A stretch of 24,550 nt of DNA from Symbiodinium natans. Taxonomy: Eukaryota > Sar > Dinophyceae > Suessiales > Symbiodiniaceae. A program made the position numbers and the translations under genes. Positions within the stretch are counted from its first letter, which is position 1; the number at the start of each line of letters is the position of its first letter. The notes under the pieces were generated by a model. It was given only the letters and a program-made list of their open reading frames with translations, was not told where the DNA came from and did not search any database. Shown one piece after another: positions 9,138 through 15,617 of the stretch. The DNA lies in NCBI GenBank assembly GCA_905221605.1, contig CAJNDS010002643.1:307737-332286 (forward strand), given 5' to 3'.

Positions 9138-10439
9138 ATGCCCCAGTGCCCGGTCAATCGCCCATGTATGGGAAGGGCACGCCTAGAGGAGCCAAAACGA
9201 GGCGGTGGCAAGCAGGTCTTCGTCAAGACGTTAGTCGGCAAGGCTGCCATAGTATGCCATAGATGTGGTGGTCGCCAATGGCCGAGTTACACAAGTATGC
9301 TGGTGGAGGCAGTGGTGTGGCCCACCTTGGACGATTTTTGCTCCTGCGGGTTGAGGGGAGCCCATGTTGACGCAAACGCAGTGGATCTCTGGCTTGATGG
9401 CCCCGAGGGGAATAAGTGCTGCGATGATCCTGGTGAGAGTTTTGCAGTGTACGTCGCGGACGACATGTTGCATGGAGATGCACCTGACACTTGCCTGCCA
9501 GCCCAACACAATTTTAGCCACTCCGGGGCTATTTCGGACCTGCTTGGTGATTGTCATGGCAGGAGCAAGCTCTGCGCGGAAACGTTTGGGCGACATGATG
9601 ATGCAAGCACACGTGGCTTGCTTCTTTTCACGCAGCTGCACGATGAGCCTGGCTTTGTTGCGAACTGGCGTGGTGTTTGGGAGCCCTTACCCCAGGCTTT
9701 GCATGACATTGGCCAGGGGAAGAAGCCTTCGGACCATACGATCAGTGGTGGAGATGTCGCCTTCCGTGCCTTCTCGTTTGTGGACACCCTGGTTTGTAAC
9801 CAGACGGCAATCCCCAACCTGGACTACAACGTCCAGCTTGTAGCTGCTTCGAGCGCCGAGGTCTCGCCTCATGTCCCGGCCAAGGTTCCCCGTAGTGATG
9901 TTGCTGCTGGCAGTGTGTTCTCCGGCAACGGAGATGATGTCACCAAGTCTGCGGTCGTTCTTCTACGCGCGCTTGACATTTTCCTCGAGGGCGCTTCGGG
10001 TGAGTGGGCCACCTGCGTCGCCTCACCGCTCAACTTCTTTGAGTACGGGGTTGGTGTGTGGGACCCGGGCGGACGCAGAGGGGCCAGGCCTCCACTTTGG
10101 TTGGAGGCCTCAGACACGATTGACATCGTGAAGAACAAGGAGGGCATCCCCCTGGAGTCAGACTACAACATCCAGGAGTCGATGCTCCACCTGGTGCTGC
10201 GGTTGCGCAGTGACACGCAAACCTTCGCGAAGACGCCCACGGGCAAGTCCTTCACTTCGGTTGTTAAGGCCTCAGACACGGGTGACATCATGAAGGGCAG
10301 GAAGGACATCCCCACACATCGGCAGTGCCTCATCTTTGCAGGCAATCAGCTGGAAGATGGCCGAACACTGTTTGACTACGACATCCAGAAGGACGCAAAC
10401 GGGCAAGGCCTCACTCTGGTCGTTGAGGGAAGCAGTTAG
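9138..10439 (+). CDS. Degenerate ubiquitin-derived protein with large insertion
   Basis: This is a 433-residue intact ORF. Residues 21-35 ([15 protein letters not shown]) match a ubiquitin junction and the first beta hairpin (MQIFVKTLTGK). Residues 36-321 are an insertion unlike ubiquitin, with CxxC (CHRC), CSC and CC clusters near its start and no family I recognise. At 322-357 ubiquitin resumes ([12 protein letters not shown]...LHLVLRLR) but lacks about 19 residues, including the K48 loop. A further unit (360-433) keeps [15 protein letters not shown] and ends VVEGSS. The usual LRLRGG ends are absent (LRLRSD and VVEGSS), so conventional cleavage or conjugation through a C-terminal diglycine is not expected. 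The ATG at 9138 is the first in frame; an earlier ubiquitin unit may have been lost upstream. It could be a polyubiquitin pseudogene with a captured insert, but 1.3 kb without a stop favours a real protein. No intron is evident. Confidence 0.7.
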   Translation: MPQCPVNRPCMGRARLEEPKRGGGKQVFVKTLVGKAAIVCHRCGGRQWPSYTSMLVEAVVWPTLDDFCSCGLRGAHVDANAVDLWLDGPEGNKCCDDPGESFAVYVADDMLHGDAPDTCLPAQHNFSHSGAISDLLGDCHGRSKLCAETFGRHDDASTRGLLLFTQLHDEPGFVANWRGVWEPLPQALHDIGQGKKPSDHTISGGDVAFRAFSFVDTLVCNQTAIPNLDYNVQLVAASSAEVSPHVPAKVPRSDVAAGSVFSGNGDDVTKSAVVLLRALDIFLEGASGEWATCVASPLNFFEYGVGVWDPGGRRGARPPLWLEASDTIDIVKNKEGIPLESDYNIQESMLHLVLRLRSDTQTFAKTPTGKSFTSVVKASDTGDIMKGRKDIPTHRQCLIFAGNQLEDGRTLFDYDIQKDANGQGLTLVVEGSS

Positions 10440-10922
10440 AGCATGGGCACGCGCTCTTGGACCTCAGCATCCTACGTGATGGTTCGCCCGGAGGGTCCGA
10501 GTGATCTTCAAAGTCCCATGTACCAGTAGCTGAAGGATGGTCGCATTGATTGAGGGTAAGCTTCAATTGGTGTTTTTCGCCATCTAGGCTCCTGTGTGGT
10601 TTCACGTTTTGCTTGGTGGGTTTAAGGCTGTCCCGGGGACGGTTTTTCTTAGTTGTGCCGGTTTAATCCCCTTGGCCATGCTCACCGGCTGAGTGCAAAC
10701 TGGGCTTCGCCGTGCGTTTGTTTTATTCCGGGGAACCCAGATTTCTGCTCCAGCCTGTTCACAAACTTTAATTAGGTGCACGCAAAGGCTGCATCCTCAC
10801 GGGATTCGGTGCCTCGAAAGTGGAAAGTGGAAAATGGGGTGTAAGAGTTTAAGGATTTGGGGCCGAGGGTGCGTTGTTTAAAGGTGCAAGAATTTCGGGT
10901 CTCAGGGTTACTAGACTTAAGA
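10440..10922. other. 3' flank of ubiquitin-derived gene, no gene seen
   Basis: Unique DNA of moderate GC content after the stop at 10437-10439. No hairpin terminator or poly(A) signal stands out, and no coding region is supported. Confidence 0.4.
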
Positions 10923-11335
10923 GTAACCCTAAACCCTAAACCCCAAACCCTAAACCCTAAACCCTAGGAATAAGTAGGGTACCCTTTTTGGTTTAACGGG
11001 CTCATACAGGACCAGGAACCCAATCCTAAAAGAGTAGAACAAGGGCCGACGCCGGGTCCTGCGTTAAAGGGCGGTGCAAGAGTCTACGGCTTGGCGTCTG
11101 GGCTTTGGTTTCTTGAAGAGCTTAGGGTTCCCCAAGCCCTAAACCCTAAACCCTAAACCCTAAACCCTAAACTCTTAACCCTAAGCCCTAAGCCCTAAGC
11201 CCTAAACCCTAAACCCTCCCTGGGTTCTCTCCTTTTTCCTTGTGGGTCCCGGGCCCCGAAACTCAGATCGCCGCTTCTCACGGTGGCCTGGGGCCTTGAT
11301 GGCGCACCCTCTAGGTGCGCCAACACCTGTCAGGG

Positions 11336-11370
11336 CTTTTCGGGCTTTTCGGGCTTTTCGGGCTTTTAGG
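11336..11370 (+). repeat. TTTTCGGGC short tandem repeat
   Basis: About four copies of a 9-bp unit TTTTCGGGC, the last drifting into TTTTAGGGTTC. It looks like a local heptamer-derived variant. Confidence 0.75.
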
Positions 11371-12016
11371 GTTCTTTAGGGTTCAAGGGCGCAGGTCGGC
11401 GAGCTACGCCCAAGCCCAGGTGCGAGCCTTAGCTGCCAGCGCTTCGCAGCGCGCAGCGTGCGCGGCGCCTCCGAAACCCGTACATCGCAGGATGCGGTTT
11501 TGGGGCTTAGGGTTTAGGGTTTGGGGTAAAGGGTTGAGGGTTTAGGGTTTAGGGTTTGGGGTTTGGGGTCTGGGGTCTGGGGTCTGGGGTCTGGGGTTTG
11601 GGGTTTGGGGTTTGGGGTTTGGGGTTTGAGGTTAGCCCCAAAACCCTAAAGCCTAAACCTACCTGCTTTGGAGGTTACTTGAGAACATTAGAAGGGCAGA
11701 GGCTTGTTGACAACAGAAAACCCCGACCCCAAACCGCAACTAAACCCTAAACCCTAAACCCTAAACCCTAAACCCTAAATTCTAAACCCAAGAAGTCTTG
11801 CTGGGGCAGGCGCCTCGCGAAGCATCGGCCGAAAGCAGCCACATCCGCAGGGCCGGAATAAGCCTGCGAAGAGAGGAGGAGGAGGGGAGGAGGGGAGGAG
11901 GGGTTTAGGGTTTGGGGTTTCGGGTTTGGGGTTTAGGGTTTAGGGCTTAGGGCTTAAGGCTTAGGGGTTGGTTAGGGGTTGGGGTTTAGGGTTTAGGGTT
12001 TAGGGGTTAGGGGTTA

Positions 12017-12147
12017 GGGCTTAGGGCTTAGGGCTTAGGGCTTAGGGCTTAGGGCATAGGGCTTAGGGCTTAGGGCTTAGGGCTTAGGGCTTAGGGCTTA
12101 GGGCTTAGGGCTTAGGGCTTAGGGCTTAGGGCTTAGGGCTTAGGGGT
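12017..12147 (+). repeat. Homogeneous GGGCTTA heptamer array
   Basis: About 18 nearly perfect copies of GGGCTTA, with one GGGCATA. This is the telomere heptamer with a single T-to-C change, amplified as a uniform block and flanked by GGGGTTA octamer-like variants. Confidence 0.9.
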
Positions 12148-12681
12148 TAGGGTTAGGGGGTAGGGGTTAGGGGTTAGGGGTTAGGGGGTTAGGGGTTAGG
12201 GTTTCGGGTTTGGGGTGTGGGGTTTCGGGTGAGGGGTTAGGGATATCAACGCCTAAACCCGACCCGAAACCCTGAGCTGGAAGTCCTAGAGCAAGGCCCC
12301 GGGCATGTAGAGCTCAACGCGCTGCTCAGCTGTAGAGGGCCTTCCGAACTTTGCTAAAACCCTAAAACCTTACAGCCCTACGGGTTAGGGCTTAGGGTGG
12401 GGGCCTTAAGGGAGGGAGGTTCTACGGGAGCTTAGGGTTTAGGGTTTAGGGTTTAGGGTTTAGGGTTTAAGGTTTAGGGTGGTTTAGGGTTTAGGGTTTA
12501 GGGTTTAGGGTTTTGGGTTTCGGGTTTCTGGTTTAGGGATACCCAAAGTTCCCCAATGCTCCCCACTGCTCCGTAAGGATCCCTAGAAGGTTCCCGAACC
12601 CCCCTTCCTCAAGGACCCTAAACCCTAAACCCTGAACCCTAAACTCGGCGGATGTTCGAGACCGTTTCAGTTACGATTGCT

Positions 12682-12786
12682 CATGCCCGTCGGGAAGTTA
12701 GCTACCCCCACACCCTACGTATCATATATCTAATCATATATCTTATCCCTACTCCCCCTAAGGTAGTTCTCTTCCCAACGGGCATG
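12682..12786. repeat. 105-bp imperfect inverted repeat near island edge
   Basis: The left arm CATGCCCGTCGGGAAG (12682-12697) pairs with the right arm CTTCCCAACGGGCATG (12771-12786) with one G:T-type difference. Pairing may extend through GCTACC/GGTAG. The loop carries a direct repeat (ATCATATATC). It could be a foldback element or a structured RNA at the left edge of the island. Confidence 0.6.
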
Positions 12787-12844
12787 ATGGGGTTGATAGA
12801 ATTTATGGGATTTTGGGTGATTCAGGGCTTGGGTGCAGTAGATC

Positions 12845-12871
12845 ATACAACATAATTTTATTATGTTGTAT
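12845..12871 (-). terminator. Perfect 12-bp hairpin 3 nt after a stop codon
   Basis: ATACAACATAAT and its exact complement flank a 3-nt loop. The hairpin starts three bases beyond the stop of the 159-residue gene, in the position expected for a 3'-end or polyadenylation hairpin such as those described in Mimivirus. Confidence 0.6.
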
Positions 12872-12874
12872 CAA

Positions 12875-13354
12875 TTACTGAATTTCATCAAGGGGCTGTA
12901 ATGATTCAAGATATTCTAGGTGTTTAAAAGTTCGCGTTGATGTTGTTTCTGGCTCTCTTAATGTGATTTTGTCTGGGAACATCTTATGTAGTTTTTTGTA
13001 GAGTTCGTGCTGTTGTTTCCTCTTCTTGTATCTCATCTGTAAGCCCCCCTGTTCTCTCAACTCTCTCAGTTTTGAAAATAGTTCATCTCGTAAATTGTAT
13101 AGTTCAGAATTTGGATGCGTCCCGGAGTAAAAATGAACATCCCAATTTTCGTGCCTGACTCTTCTCCCACACTCTTCGCAAAACCTGCTCTGTCTTGCTC
13201 TCATTTGTTTTCTTTTTGCGTTGTACTCTTCCTTATTTTCAGCATACCATCTTCTTGATGCTTCTCGGCACTTACCACATTGCCTAAACCCTTCAAAATC
13301 AGTTATGTCTTTCATCTCACTACATTTCATGCATTTCTGCATTTCAATCTCCAT
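12875..13354 (-). CDS. Zinc-finger protein, virus-like, function unknown
   Basis: This encodes 159 residues from an ATG at 13354. The N-terminus holds paired CxxC motifs (CMKC at 8-11 and CGKC about 16 residues later), followed by a basic RRWYAENKEEYNAKRKQ stretch. This pattern is common in small proteins of phages and large eukaryotic DNA viruses, often next to HNH nucleases. A second finger follows (FCEEC...HFYSGTH, a C2-H-x5-H type). The C-terminal half is charged and probably helical (LRDELFSKLRELREQ). No HNH catalytic block is visible. A 12-bp hairpin lies just past the stop, and the shared promoter-like motif lies about 40 bp upstream beyond an (AT)n tract. It is likely a nucleic-acid-binding protein; the precise role is unknown. 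Confidence 0.7.
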   Translation of the reverse strand: MEIEMQKCMKCSEMKDITDFEGFRQCGKCREASRRWYAENKEEYNAKRKQMRARQSRFCEECGRRVRHENWDVHFYSGTHPNSELYNLRDELFSKLRELREQGGLQMRYKKRKQQHELYKKLHKMFPDKITLREPETTSTRTFKHLEYLESLQPLDEIQ

Positions 13355-13359
13355 GCTCT

Positions 13360-13383
13360 AATATATATATATATATATATATA
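13360..13383. repeat. (AT)n tract upstream of the zinc-finger gene
   Basis: About twelve AT dinucleotides lie directly upstream of the 13354 start codon, between it and the shared motif. They could serve as a TATA-like element. Confidence 0.8.
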
Positions 13384-13392
13384 GTCTTCTTG

Positions 13393-13417
13393 TCTTTAAA
13401 TACTTTCTTCCTTGAAT
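13393..13417 (-). promoter_or_regulatory. Promoter-like motif, copy 1
   Basis: This 25-nt stretch is identical to 14090-14114. On the minus strand its core is GGAAGAAAGTATTTAAAGA. It ends 38 bp upstream of the 13354 start codon. Confidence 0.55.
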
Positions 13418-13435
13418 TATGTTTATTCAATAAGA

Positions 13436-13455
13436 ATTTTAAATTATATTAAAAT
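13436..13455 (-). terminator. Hairpin overlapping the stop of the 31-residue ORF
   Basis: Arms ATTTTAA (13436-13442) and TTAAAAT (13449-13455) flank a 6-nt loop and overlap the stop codon at 13449-13451. The position matches the other 3' hairpins, but the arms are short and AT-rich. Confidence 0.35.
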
Positions 13456-13544
13456 ATCATTGCTAGGCTACATTGATTAGATTTCTGCACGATCATTTGA
13501 TTTAAGAACTCTGTTGTTTCTTCTAAATATTCAGGAGGTAACAT
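13449..13544 (-). CDS. Small 31-residue ORF, in frame with the upstream gene
   Basis: This ORF begins at an ATG (13542-13544) with MLPPEYLEETTEFL and ends at 13449. It is in the same frame as the gene ending at 13575: after that gene's TAA the frame stays open for 41 codons. It may be a separate small gene, since hairpins lie at both stop codons. It may instead be the severed C-terminus of the 161-residue protein, reached only by readthrough. No family is recognised. Confidence 0.35.
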   Translation of the reverse strand: MLPPEYLEETTEFLNQMIVQKSNQCSLAMIF

Positions 13545-13559
13545 TTTGTCTCTTCTTAT

Positions 13560-13583
13560 ATCATATGCTAATAATTATATGAT
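13560..13583 (-). terminator. Hairpin overlapping the stop of the 161-residue gene
   Basis: ATCATAT (13560-13566) pairs with ATATGAT (13577-13583). The stop codon TAA lies within the loop and right arm. Confidence 0.4.
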
Positions 13584-14060
13584 TTTAAGAAATATATAAT
13601 ATACCATCTGATAATAACTAGCATATCCACACAATACACCTTCAAAATGTTTCATCTTCTTTTGGCGCCACTTGTCAAGATCAAACTTATCTAAGTTTTC
13701 GTACATTGTGTTCATTTCAAGATGTACCTCAAGGGTATATTTATCCTTTTGAACATCGCCTTGCATTATTTTATGCACTTCATCATATTCTGGACACTTA
13801 TGTGATTTAGTAAATGGCAGGATGTGATTATCCAATAAGGATCTTAATTTACAGCACTTCTCGCAACCATGGAAGTCTGCAACAACATGTTTAACACTTT
13901 GTAAATGATCACATTTATGCAGCAAGATCTGCTGTCTGATCTTAACTTGTTGGCACGAAGTACAGTTGGCAAAGTACTCAAACTTACCAATGTCACTATA
14001 CATCATTTCAGTTTCATCATACTCACTCTCGCTTTCGTACTCACTTTCGGCATCACTCAT
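13575..14060 (-). CDS. Acidic, cysteine-rich protein of unknown function
   Basis: This encodes 161 residues from the ATG at 14060 (MSDAESEYESESEYDETEM); an upstream GTG codon is a less likely start. The first 20 residues are very acidic. The middle has several Cys/His pairs (CTSC; HKCDH; HGCEKCCK; HKCPEYDEVH) that could bind zinc in two or more fingers. The C-terminus is aromatic and hydrophobic (YASYYQMVYYIFLKII), possibly a short membrane-associated or buried helix. The stop at 13575 is followed in the same frame by 41 further open codons, so truncation is possible. The shared promoter-like motif ends 29 bp upstream of the start. No family is recognised. Confidence 0.65.
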   Translation of the reverse strand: MSDAESEYESESEYDETEMMYSDIGKFEYFANCTSCQQVKIRQQILLHKCDHLQSVKHVVADFHGCEKCCKLRSLLDNHILPFTKSHKCPEYDEVHKIMQGDVQKDKYTLEVHLEMNTMYENLDKFDLDKWRQKKMKHFEGVLCGYASYYQMVYYIFLKII

Positions 14061-14089
14061 TTTCACACTAATATATTTAAGTCGTTATT

Positions 14090-14114
14090 TCTTTAAATAC
14101 TTTCTTCCTTGAAT
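14090..14114 (-). promoter_or_regulatory. Promoter-like motif, copy 2
   Basis: An exact 25-nt copy of 13393-13417, 29 bp upstream of the 14060 start. A related AAAGTATTTAA core lies about 15-25 bp upstream of the 14878 start. Confidence 0.55.
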
Positions 14115-14117
14115 GGT

Positions 14118-14405
14118 TCAAAAATAAAAATCCTTATCGTTTTTTTCAACATTATAATATTTCATTGTTTCTTCCTTGGGTTGCTTAATGTCTTTATTAT
14201 TAAGTTTGCTTATATAGGCACTCCTGCGGTTATTATAGTTAGCATCCATAACATTAGGTTTATTATTGCTAGGTTTAATATTCTCCTTATTGCCTTCCAA
14301 CTTCACAACCCTTTCAACGAGACTGCTAACTAGATCTTTTAACTCTTTAACTTCTTCTTTCAACTTCTTGATCGGACTTTTGATTTCCTCAGAAGATTCA
14401 CTCAT
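14118..14405 (-). CDS. Coiled-coil protein with basic, Asn/Lys-rich tail
   Basis: This encodes 95 residues from the ATG at 14405 (MSESSEEIKSPIKKL). Residues 10-40 show heptad spacing (IKKLKEEVKELKDLVSSLVERVVKL), strongly suggesting a coiled coil, probably oligomeric. The rest is polar, Asn/Lys-rich and likely disordered, ending in DKDFYF. A short inverted repeat TTGAA-TGG-TTCAA (14109-14121) overlaps the stop. It lies between genes of the same strand with 41-57 bp gaps. The function is unknown; small coiled-coil proteins are common in viral genomes but are not diagnostic. Confidence 0.65.
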   Translation of the reverse strand: MSESSEEIKSPIKKLKEEVKELKDLVSSLVERVVKLEGNKENIKPSNNKPNVMDANYNNRRSAYISKLNNKDIKQPKEETMKYYNVEKNDKDFYF

Positions 14406-14423
14406 ATATACAAACCTAGATTT

Positions 14424-14439
14424 AAAGTTTTAAAACTTT
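14424..14439 (-). terminator. 16-bp perfect palindrome after the stop of the zinc-ribbon gene
   Basis: AAAGTTTTAAAACTTT lies 7 bases past the stop at 14447 and upstream of the next start at 14405. It could be a 3'-end signal, part of the next promoter, or both. Confidence 0.45.
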
Positions 14440-14446
14440 TAAACAT

Positions 14447-14635
14447 TTAGCGCGCTTGCATGACCTTCCTCCTCACACCTTCCTTCCTTAAGTCCTCTCT
14501 ACAGTTTTTACAGTTTGACGAATAACTGTTGTTGCTGACAGTCACAAAGTTATTACTCGGATACTCCTTTTTACACCTCTTGCATTCAATGAGATGTTCT
14601 TTGACCTCTTTGACTTCACCAAATACAACAAGCAT
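14447..14635 (-). CDS. Small zinc-ribbon protein
   Basis: This encodes 62 residues from the first true ATG (14635, MLVVFGEVKEVKEHL); the frame extends six codons upstream only through a TTG. Two CxxC pairs (CKRC and, 19 residues later, CKNC) form a likely zinc ribbon, and a basic tail follows (REDLRKEGVRRKVMQAR). The design echoes the N-terminal finger of the 159-residue gene in the same island, so the two may be related. It is probably nucleic-acid binding; the function is not assignable. Confidence 0.6.
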   Translation of the reverse strand: MLVVFGEVKEVKEHLIECKRCKKEYPSNNFVTVSNNSYSSNCKNCREDLRKEGVRRKVMQAR

Positions 14636-14658
14636 TATATAATTAGCTAACAAAATAT

Positions 14659-14684
14659 ATCATAACATAACGAAATGTTATGAT
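14659..14684. repeat. 10-bp-arm hairpin in the intergenic gap
   Basis: ATCATAACAT and its perfect complement ATGTTATGAT flank a 6-nt loop, 24 bp upstream of the 14635 start. It may be a regulatory hairpin or 3'-end signal. Confidence 0.5.
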
Positions 14685-14729
14685 GTATCCATTTTCCTCA
14701 AGGTTTAACGATGCATCAAACTAATTAGC

Positions 14730-14750
14730 TGATACATCTTATGTGTATCA
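14730..14750 (-). terminator. 7-bp-arm hairpin 2 nt after a stop codon
   Basis: TGATACA (14730-14736) pairs with TGTATCA (14744-14750), just past the stop at 14753 of the 41-residue ORF. Confidence 0.45.
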
Positions 14751-14752
14751 AA

Positions 14753-14878
14753 TTAAAGCCAATGTGTCAGGCACTTCCCTTTCTCCGTCCATAGGCTTTC
14801 GAGGAGCTTGGGGGTCTTCTTCTCCTTCGTCGACATCGGTCTGGGCGGACTGTATGCACTGTACTCTGCCAAATACAT
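14753..14878 (-). CDS. Small basic 41-residue ORF
   Basis: The ORF runs from an ATG at 14878 to a TAA at 14753 (MYLAEYSAYSPPRPMSTKEK...). It is Lys/Pro-rich and GC-richer than its neighbours. It fills the only otherwise empty gap in the island, an AAAGTATTTAA-like motif lies upstream, and a hairpin lies at its stop. Those features support it, but its size makes chance possible. No family is recognised. Confidence 0.4.
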   Translation of the reverse strand: MYLAEYSAYSPPRPMSTKEKKTPKLLESLWTEKGKCLTHWL

Positions 14879-14902
14879 AATGGGTTTAAACTGTTAAATA
14901 CT

Positions 14903-15265
14903 TTAATCCATGTGCCCTAATTGACGATACTTCTTGAGTTCTTTTACTTCCGCTTCAAGTTTTTCAATTCGTTCTTCAGGGGTAGCCTTTCGTGATCCAA
15001 ACCCAGTATCAACAGTATCAACGCCCTCTTTACCGTTCATGTTCGTTTTAAAAATATCGTTCCCATCAGGTGTAGCGTTGCGATAACCGCTTCCGACTCT
15101 CCATGAAGTACGATTTTCGGTTTGTTTGATTATCGTTTTGCCTTCATCGTCCTTTGCTGTTTTCGTCTCCTTGCGCAGTGTCTTCTTATTGCACCTACAA
15201 GGAAAGTAATCAACGTTGCCCTTATCCAAATGGAGGCCTCCTTCCTTTTGTTCGTTGTCTGTCAT
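14903..15265 (-). CDS. Polar protein with C-terminal coiled coil
   Basis: This encodes 120 residues from the ATG at 15265 (MTDNEQKEGGLHL). It has a CRCNKK cysteine pair near residue 23, a central Gly/Thr/Asn-rich part with two similar segments (SGYRNATPDGNDI and TGFGSRKATPEERI), and a C-terminal heptad region (ERIEKLEAEVKELKKY). The coiled coil resembles the EEVKELKDL region of the 95-residue protein in the island. The gap to the upstream gene is only 14 bp. The function is unknown. Confidence 0.6.
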   Translation of the reverse strand: MTDNEQKEGGLHLDKGNVDYFPCRCNKKTLRKETKTAKDDEGKTIIKQTENRTSWRVGSGYRNATPDGNDIFKTNMNGKEGVDTVDTGFGSRKATPEERIEKLEAEVKELKKYRQLGHMD

Positions 15266-15279
15266 TTAACTAGGTTAGA

Positions 15280-15441
15280 TTATTTATTTTTGCGATTGTA
15301 TTTAAAGTATTCAAGCACTATTTTGCAAACCTCCAAGAAAGAGAAGCAACACCTGCGATATTTGGGAGGCGTTATTTTTTCTTGTATTTCTTCAATATTC
15401 TCAATAACATCAATATAATCGCTGTAATTTATTTTATCCAT
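15280..15441 (-). CDS. 53-residue ORF at the start of the gene cluster
   Basis: The ORF runs from an ATG at 15441 (MDKINYSDYIDVIENIEEIQ) to a TAA at 15280. It is AT-rich with an acidic N-half, a CC pair in the middle and a basic Asn/Lys end (YFKYNRKNK). A TATAATAAT stretch lies immediately upstream, next to the GC-rich right edge of the island. It is the first gene of the minus-strand series. No family is recognised; its composition and tight spacing support it. Confidence 0.5.
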   Translation of the reverse strand: MDKINYSDYIDVIENIEEIQEKITPPKYRRCCFSFLEVCKIVLEYFKYNRKNK

Positions 15442-15617
15442 ATTATTATATTACCGGGGAGGTCCCCCCCGGCGGACCCTTTCGGGCGAACCCAAAACAA
15501 CACCAGAACGGAGCTCACGAAGCTGGGCAGAAAACGCCGCCAGGGGGCACCTTCAACTGTCCGCGCCCGCAGCAGCACCGGCACCTACGTACCAAATGTC
15601 ACGTTTGGCTGGCAGTG

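Larger units (their letters stand above)
10923..12645. repeat. Interstitial telomere-like mosaic, zone 2
   Basis: A second zone of alternating telomere-like tracts. C-rich tracts are 10923-10966, 11138-11215, 11742-11795 and 12614-12645. G-rich tracts are 11505-11630 (with TTTGGGG and TCTGGGG variants), 11903-12240 and 12430-12540. Unique spacers of 100-250 bp separate them. A G-rich purine run (GAGGAGGGG words) at 11872-11903 leads into the largest tract. No gene is supported. Confidence 0.9.
12646..15476. other. AT-rich island with dense minus-strand genes (virus-like insertion)
   Basis: Base composition drops sharply to AT-rich between two GC-richer, repeat-rich flanks. Inside are seven or eight short genes, all on the minus strand, with gaps mostly of 14-60 bp. 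They encode small zinc-ribbon, acidic and coiled-coil proteins and are followed by hairpins at their stop codons. A 7-bp word CGGCGGA occurs at both edges (12646-12652 and 15470-15476). The right edge also has a GC-rich hairpin-like stretch (15454-15479). The style fits a fragment of a eukaryotic DNA virus, virophage or polinton-like element, but no hallmark gene (capsid, packaging ATPase, polymerase, integrase) is present. An assembly chimera cannot be excluded. Confidence 0.6.

Noticed and set aside
9223-10147. Antisense frames within the ubiquitin-derived gene (e.g. 9231-9641, 9869-10147)
   Set aside because: They are shadows of the plus-strand gene, which alone carries ubiquitin similarity.
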